Below, piece after piece: positions 61,732 to 64,000 of a stretch of 64,000 nt of DNA (position 1 is its first letter; each line of letters opens with the position of its first letter). The notes below the pieces were generated by a model. The model was not told where the DNA came from. It ran no database searches and worked only from the letters and a program-made list of their open reading frames with translations. Location of the stretch: NCBI GenBank assembly GCA_934168205.1, contig CAKPMX010000003.1, positions 68,902 to 132,901 on the forward strand, in the 5' to 3' direction. The stretch is from an uncultured Bacilli bacterium. GTDB taxonomy: Bacteria > Bacillota_I > Bacilli_A > RF39 > UBA660. Position numbers and translations under genes: made by a program.

Positions 61732-61791
61732 ATGAAAAAGCAAACAAAATATTATATTGAATTTTATAGGAAGTTAAAGATATTAGTTTAA
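61732..61791 (+). CDS. Possible 19-aa leader peptide before the recombinase
   Basis: A short frame reads MKKQTKYYIEFYRKLKILV behind GTGAGG. Its stop codon lies in the palindrome TAGTTTAAACTA, next to a T-rich terminator-like segment. Together these resemble a translated leader that controls downstream transcription. This is inference from layout only. Confidence 0.4.
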   Translation: MKKQTKYYIEFYRKLKILV

Positions 61792-61820
61792 ACTAGTGTT
61801 TTTAGCTTCTTTTTTTATTA
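61766..61820 (+). terminator. Terminator-like attenuator before the recombinase
   Basis: GAAGTTAAA...TAGTTTAAACTA...TTTTTAGCTTC can fold into an imperfect hairpin followed by seven T. An alternative pairing of GAAGC and CTAGT near 61691-61706 with ACTAG and GCTTC would compete with it. The recombinase ribosome site follows. Confidence 0.4.
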
Positions 61821-61834
61821 GAAAAGGAGTTGAT

Positions 61835-63670
61835 ATGAATATGGATGAAAAAATCAAAAGTGCTGGTATATATATTAGAGTTTCTACTTTTGACCAAGCA
61901 AGAGAAGGATTTAGTTTGAGAGAACAAGAAGAAAGATTAAAAGAGTTTTGTAAATTTAAAAGATATAATATTTATAAAGTGTATCAAGATGCAGGAATAA
62001 GTGCTAAAAATGACAAAAGACCTGCTTATCAAGAAATGATAGAAGATGTTAAAAAAGGTAATATTAATGTTATTGTTGCTTTAAAACTAGACAGATTAAC
62101 TCGTTCTGTATATGACATTGAAAAATTAATGAAATTTGTTAATGACTATGAATGTGATATAGATTGTATGGCTGATGAATCAAACACTACTACATCCAAT
62201 GGTCGTATGGTTATGAGAATAATGACTAGTGTTTCTCAAAATGAAATTGAAAAGTGTTCTGAAAGAACTAAATTTGGTATGGCAGGTGCAATTAAAAACG
62301 GTCATATTCCTAATAGAACTGGATTAGGTTTTAAAAGAGAAAACAAAAAGTTAGTACCTGATCCACTAACTAAAGATATAATAGTTAGAATATTTGATTT
62401 ATATTTAGAAGGTAAAAGTCATCAAGCAATTGCTAATATCTATAATAAAGAAAAAGTATTAGGAAAAACTAATTGGTACGATTCTACAATACAAAAGATA
62501 TTATCTAATGAACTTTATAAAGGCGATTATGTAAATGGCAAAAGAACAAAACACCCAACTTATTATGAAAATGTTATTGAACCTATTGTTTCAAAAGAGA
62601 AATGGGAAAGTTGTCAGTATCAAAAATTAAGAAATGCTAGACATTATGAAAGAACAGCAACTTATTTATTTACTAATAAGTTAAAATGTTCTAAATGTGG
62701 TAATTTTCTAGGTGGTCATGCTACTACAAAAACTAATGGTAAAAAATACTATTACTATAAATGTAATACTTGTAAAACTTATTTCAATGAAATAGATATT
62801 GAAAAAGAATTAAAAGCATTTATGCTAGAACTTGCTAAACAAGATGACCTTATTAATAATTACTATACGCCATTTATTAAATCAAAATTAGAAGATAAAA
62901 CAGAAGATTATAAAAAAGAAATTAAAGATTTAGATAAACAACTAGATAGAATTAAAACAGCTTACATTAAAGGTGTTGTAAAACTAGAAGATTTTGATAA
63001 AGAAATAAAACATATCGAATATCAAAAATCCGATTTAGAAAAAAGACAAAAAGAACAAAAACAATATGAGCTTTTAAGTTTCACTCTTAATGATTTATTA
63101 ATTATACAAGATATGCAAGAAATAGAATTTTATACTAACCCAGATGTTTTAAATAATTGGTCTAATAAATCAAAAGAAGATAAACAAAAAATAATTGGTA
63201 AATATATTGATAATATAACTATTGAAAAGAAAAACAATAAATTTGAAATATCTAATATTGAATTTAGAAAAAATTATTTAGAGGATATGATATATAATCA
63301 CTATAAATTTAATACACCTTGTAATGTGTATATGTATGAAGATGAATATGGAATACCACTAAAACTAAATCATGAACTTAAAACTATGAAAGAAGCAGAA
63401 AATTATTTTAAAAGATTAGAAAAATATGTTGGAGATTATAAATTAAACTATTATATAAGTGAAATTGATGAAAAAGAAAATAGATTTAATTATACTCAAA
63501 ATAACGATGTTGAAAAAATAATTAGATTAATTGGTATTGGAGATAAGAGAAAAAAAGATGATTTTAAATTAGGCGTTATTACTTTAGACTTATCTATGTT
63601 TAAAGATAAAGATGGGAAAGAAATTTATAAGAAACTATTTGATAAATTAGAAAAAGAAAGACTAACATAG
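61835..63670 (+). CDS. Large serine recombinase (site-specific integrase/resolvase family)
   Basis: This protein of about 611 residues has an N-terminal resolvase domain with IYIRVSTFDQAREGFSL (catalytic Ser in VST) and DRLTRS. A recombinase domain (about 155-265), a zinc ribbon with CSKCG and CNTC, a long coiled coil (about 345-415) and a C-terminal extension follow. Large serine recombinases integrate and excise phages and transposons without host factors. The start is the ATG at 61835, five bases after AAAGGAG. The region upstream in the same frame lacks a ribosome site. Other element genes, if any, lie beyond the right edge. Confidence 0.9.
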   Translation: MNMDEKIKSAGIYIRVSTFDQAREGFSLREQEERLKEFCKFKRYNIYKVYQDAGISAKNDKRPAYQEMIEDVKKGNINVIVALKLDRLTRSVYDIEKLMKFVNDYECDIDCMADESNTTTSNGRMVMRIMTSVSQNEIEKCSERTKFGMAGAIKNGHIPNRTGLGFKRENKKLVPDPLTKDIIVRIFDLYLEGKSHQAIANIYNKEKVLGKTNWYDSTIQKILSNELYKGDYVNGKRTKHPTYYENVIEPIVSKEKWESCQYQKLRNARHYERTATYLFTNKLKCSKCGNFLGGHATTKTNGKKYYYYKCNTCKTYFNEIDIEKELKAFMLELAKQDDLINNYYTPFIKSKLEDKTEDYKKEIKDLDKQLDRIKTAYIKGVVKLEDFDKEIKHIEYQKSDLEKRQKEQKQYELLSFTLNDLLIIQDMQEIEFYTNPDVLNNWSNKSKEDKQKIIGKYIDNITIEKKNNKFEISNIEFRKNYLEDMIYNHYKFNTPCNVYMYEDEYGIPLKLNHELKTMKEAENYFKRLEKYVGDYKLNYYISEIDEKENRFNYTQNNDVEKIIRLIGIGDKRKKDDFKLGVITLDLSMFKDKDGKEIYKKLFDKLEKERLT

Positions 63671-63690
63671 CCAAAATTATGTTAGTCTTT
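63658..63690 (+). terminator. Terminator at the end of the recombinase gene
   Basis: AAGACTAACATA pairs perfectly with TATGTTAGTCTT across an eight-base loop and is followed by T. The left arm includes the last codons. Confidence 0.8.
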
Positions 63691-63941
63691 AATCATCCTA
63701 TAAATTTTACAAAAAATAATCAAGTAGGATGATTTAATAAATATTAAATGCTTTATTTTATAAGGTTTAACTTTCATATCAACCTAATATCAACCTACCT
63801 CGTAGGTTGAATTTCGTAAGTACGAAATCAGTATTGTGTAACACTAAACCCTTATGAAATAAGGAAAAGTTTAGTATAGTTGCACAAGTTTCTTATCCTG
63901 CTTTTTCACATATACTAATATTTATATATGAAATCATCCTA
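63691..63941. repeat. Gene-free tail with nested inverted and direct repeats
   Basis: I see no gene in 63671-64000. AATCATCCTA occurs at 63691-63700 and 63932-63941, with an inverted copy at 63725-63734. Two adjacent perfect hairpins follow: TCAACCTAC/GTAGGTTGA (63790-63810) and ATTTCGTA/TACGAAAT (63811-63828). A bulged hairpin (ACTAAAC-CCTTAT/ATAAGG-GTTTAGT) lies at 63843-63875. TCAACCTA is also repeated just before, at 63779-63786. The set could be recombinase or transfer-related sites. Confidence 0.6.
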
Positions 63942-63951
63942 TTTATAAAAA

Positions 63952-63980
63952 GTAAAAAAGATCAACTATTAAAGTTGATC
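63952..63980 (-). terminator. Terminator for a gene entering from the right edge
   Basis: On the minus strand GATCAACT pairs with AGTTGATC and is followed by six T. A minus-strand gene or RNA probably ends between here and 64000, but too little remains to identify it. Confidence 0.55.
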
Positions 63981-64000
63981 TCAACGATAAATTGTAATTT

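Noticed and set aside
63691..63941. CRISPR array
   Set aside because: The repeats are few, of different sequence and irregular spacing, and no cas genes are present.
1..64000. Mycoplasma-type genetic code (TGA as Trp)
   Set aside because: TGA acts as a stop in several ATGA overlaps (for example 1810 and 23614), and conserved Trp positions use TGG, so the standard bacterial code applies.

Overview
The window reads as chromosome from a low-GC, anaerobic member of the Firmicutes/Bacilli, probably an uncultured relative of the Erysipelotrichia/RF39-type gut lineages. That placement is inferred from gene content. TGA works as a stop codon (for example in ATGA gene overlaps), so this is not a Mycoplasma-type genetic code. 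Rubrerythrin with PerR fits an anaerobe. Gene order matches Bacillus subtilis in two places. tig, lon, spoVID and ysxE (6353 down to 914) look like a shortened tig-clpX-lon-hem-spoVID-ysxE block. ireB, ruvX, yrzB-like, mltG, trmR, trhP1, trhP2 (49174 down to 43512) match the yrzL-yrrK-yrzB-yrrL-yrrM-yrrN-yrrO block, with greA farther downstream.

Layout: 1-640 is a PerR-rubrerythrin operon with a palindromic operator. 734-6353 holds a small membrane ORF, two spore-coat-type genes, Lon and trigger factor. 6440-7803 is a tryptophan T-box leader and trpS. 7815-12410 holds membrane proteins, RmuC, a DedA protein and a rhodanese. 12474-38142 is one long minus-strand cluster that joins a Gram-positive type IV secretion core to a Tad-pilus core. 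The T4SS part is a VirD4 ATPase, a VirB4 ATPase split in two, a PrgI/VirB3-like protein, a VirB6-like protein, two VirB2-like proteins and a bifunctional wall hydrolase. The Tad part is CpaE-, TadE-, pilin-, TadC-, TadB-, TadA/CpaF-, CpaB- and TadF-like proteins. A disulfide-rich secreted protein, a sortase and two paralogous surface proteins accompany them. No relaxase is present. 38273-43506 holds a membrane-anchored serpin, greA, a tandem gene duplication, an HD-domain dNTPase and a small conserved protein. 43512-49174 is the tRNA-uridine hydroxylation, cell-wall and RuvX operon. 49238-61039 is mostly housekeeping: rhomboid, TspO, RluD, LspA, DnaE, L28, TypA, DedA and a HAD phosphatase. 61203-64000 holds tRNA-Gly, a small unknown gene and a large serine recombinase with a possible leader-peptide attenuator, followed by a repeat-rich gene-free tail. 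This last part looks like the edge of a mobile element.

Most likely joint function of the central cluster (inference): TadA/CpaF, VirB4 and VirD4 power an envelope-spanning machine. Small pilin-like proteins form its fibre. The SpoIID/C39 hydrolase opens the wall, and the sortase plus Cys-rich protein form the surface part. Several small pilin-like genes carry their own sigma-A-type promoters, as expected for subunits needed in excess. Promoters and terminators were found by eye and are predictions.
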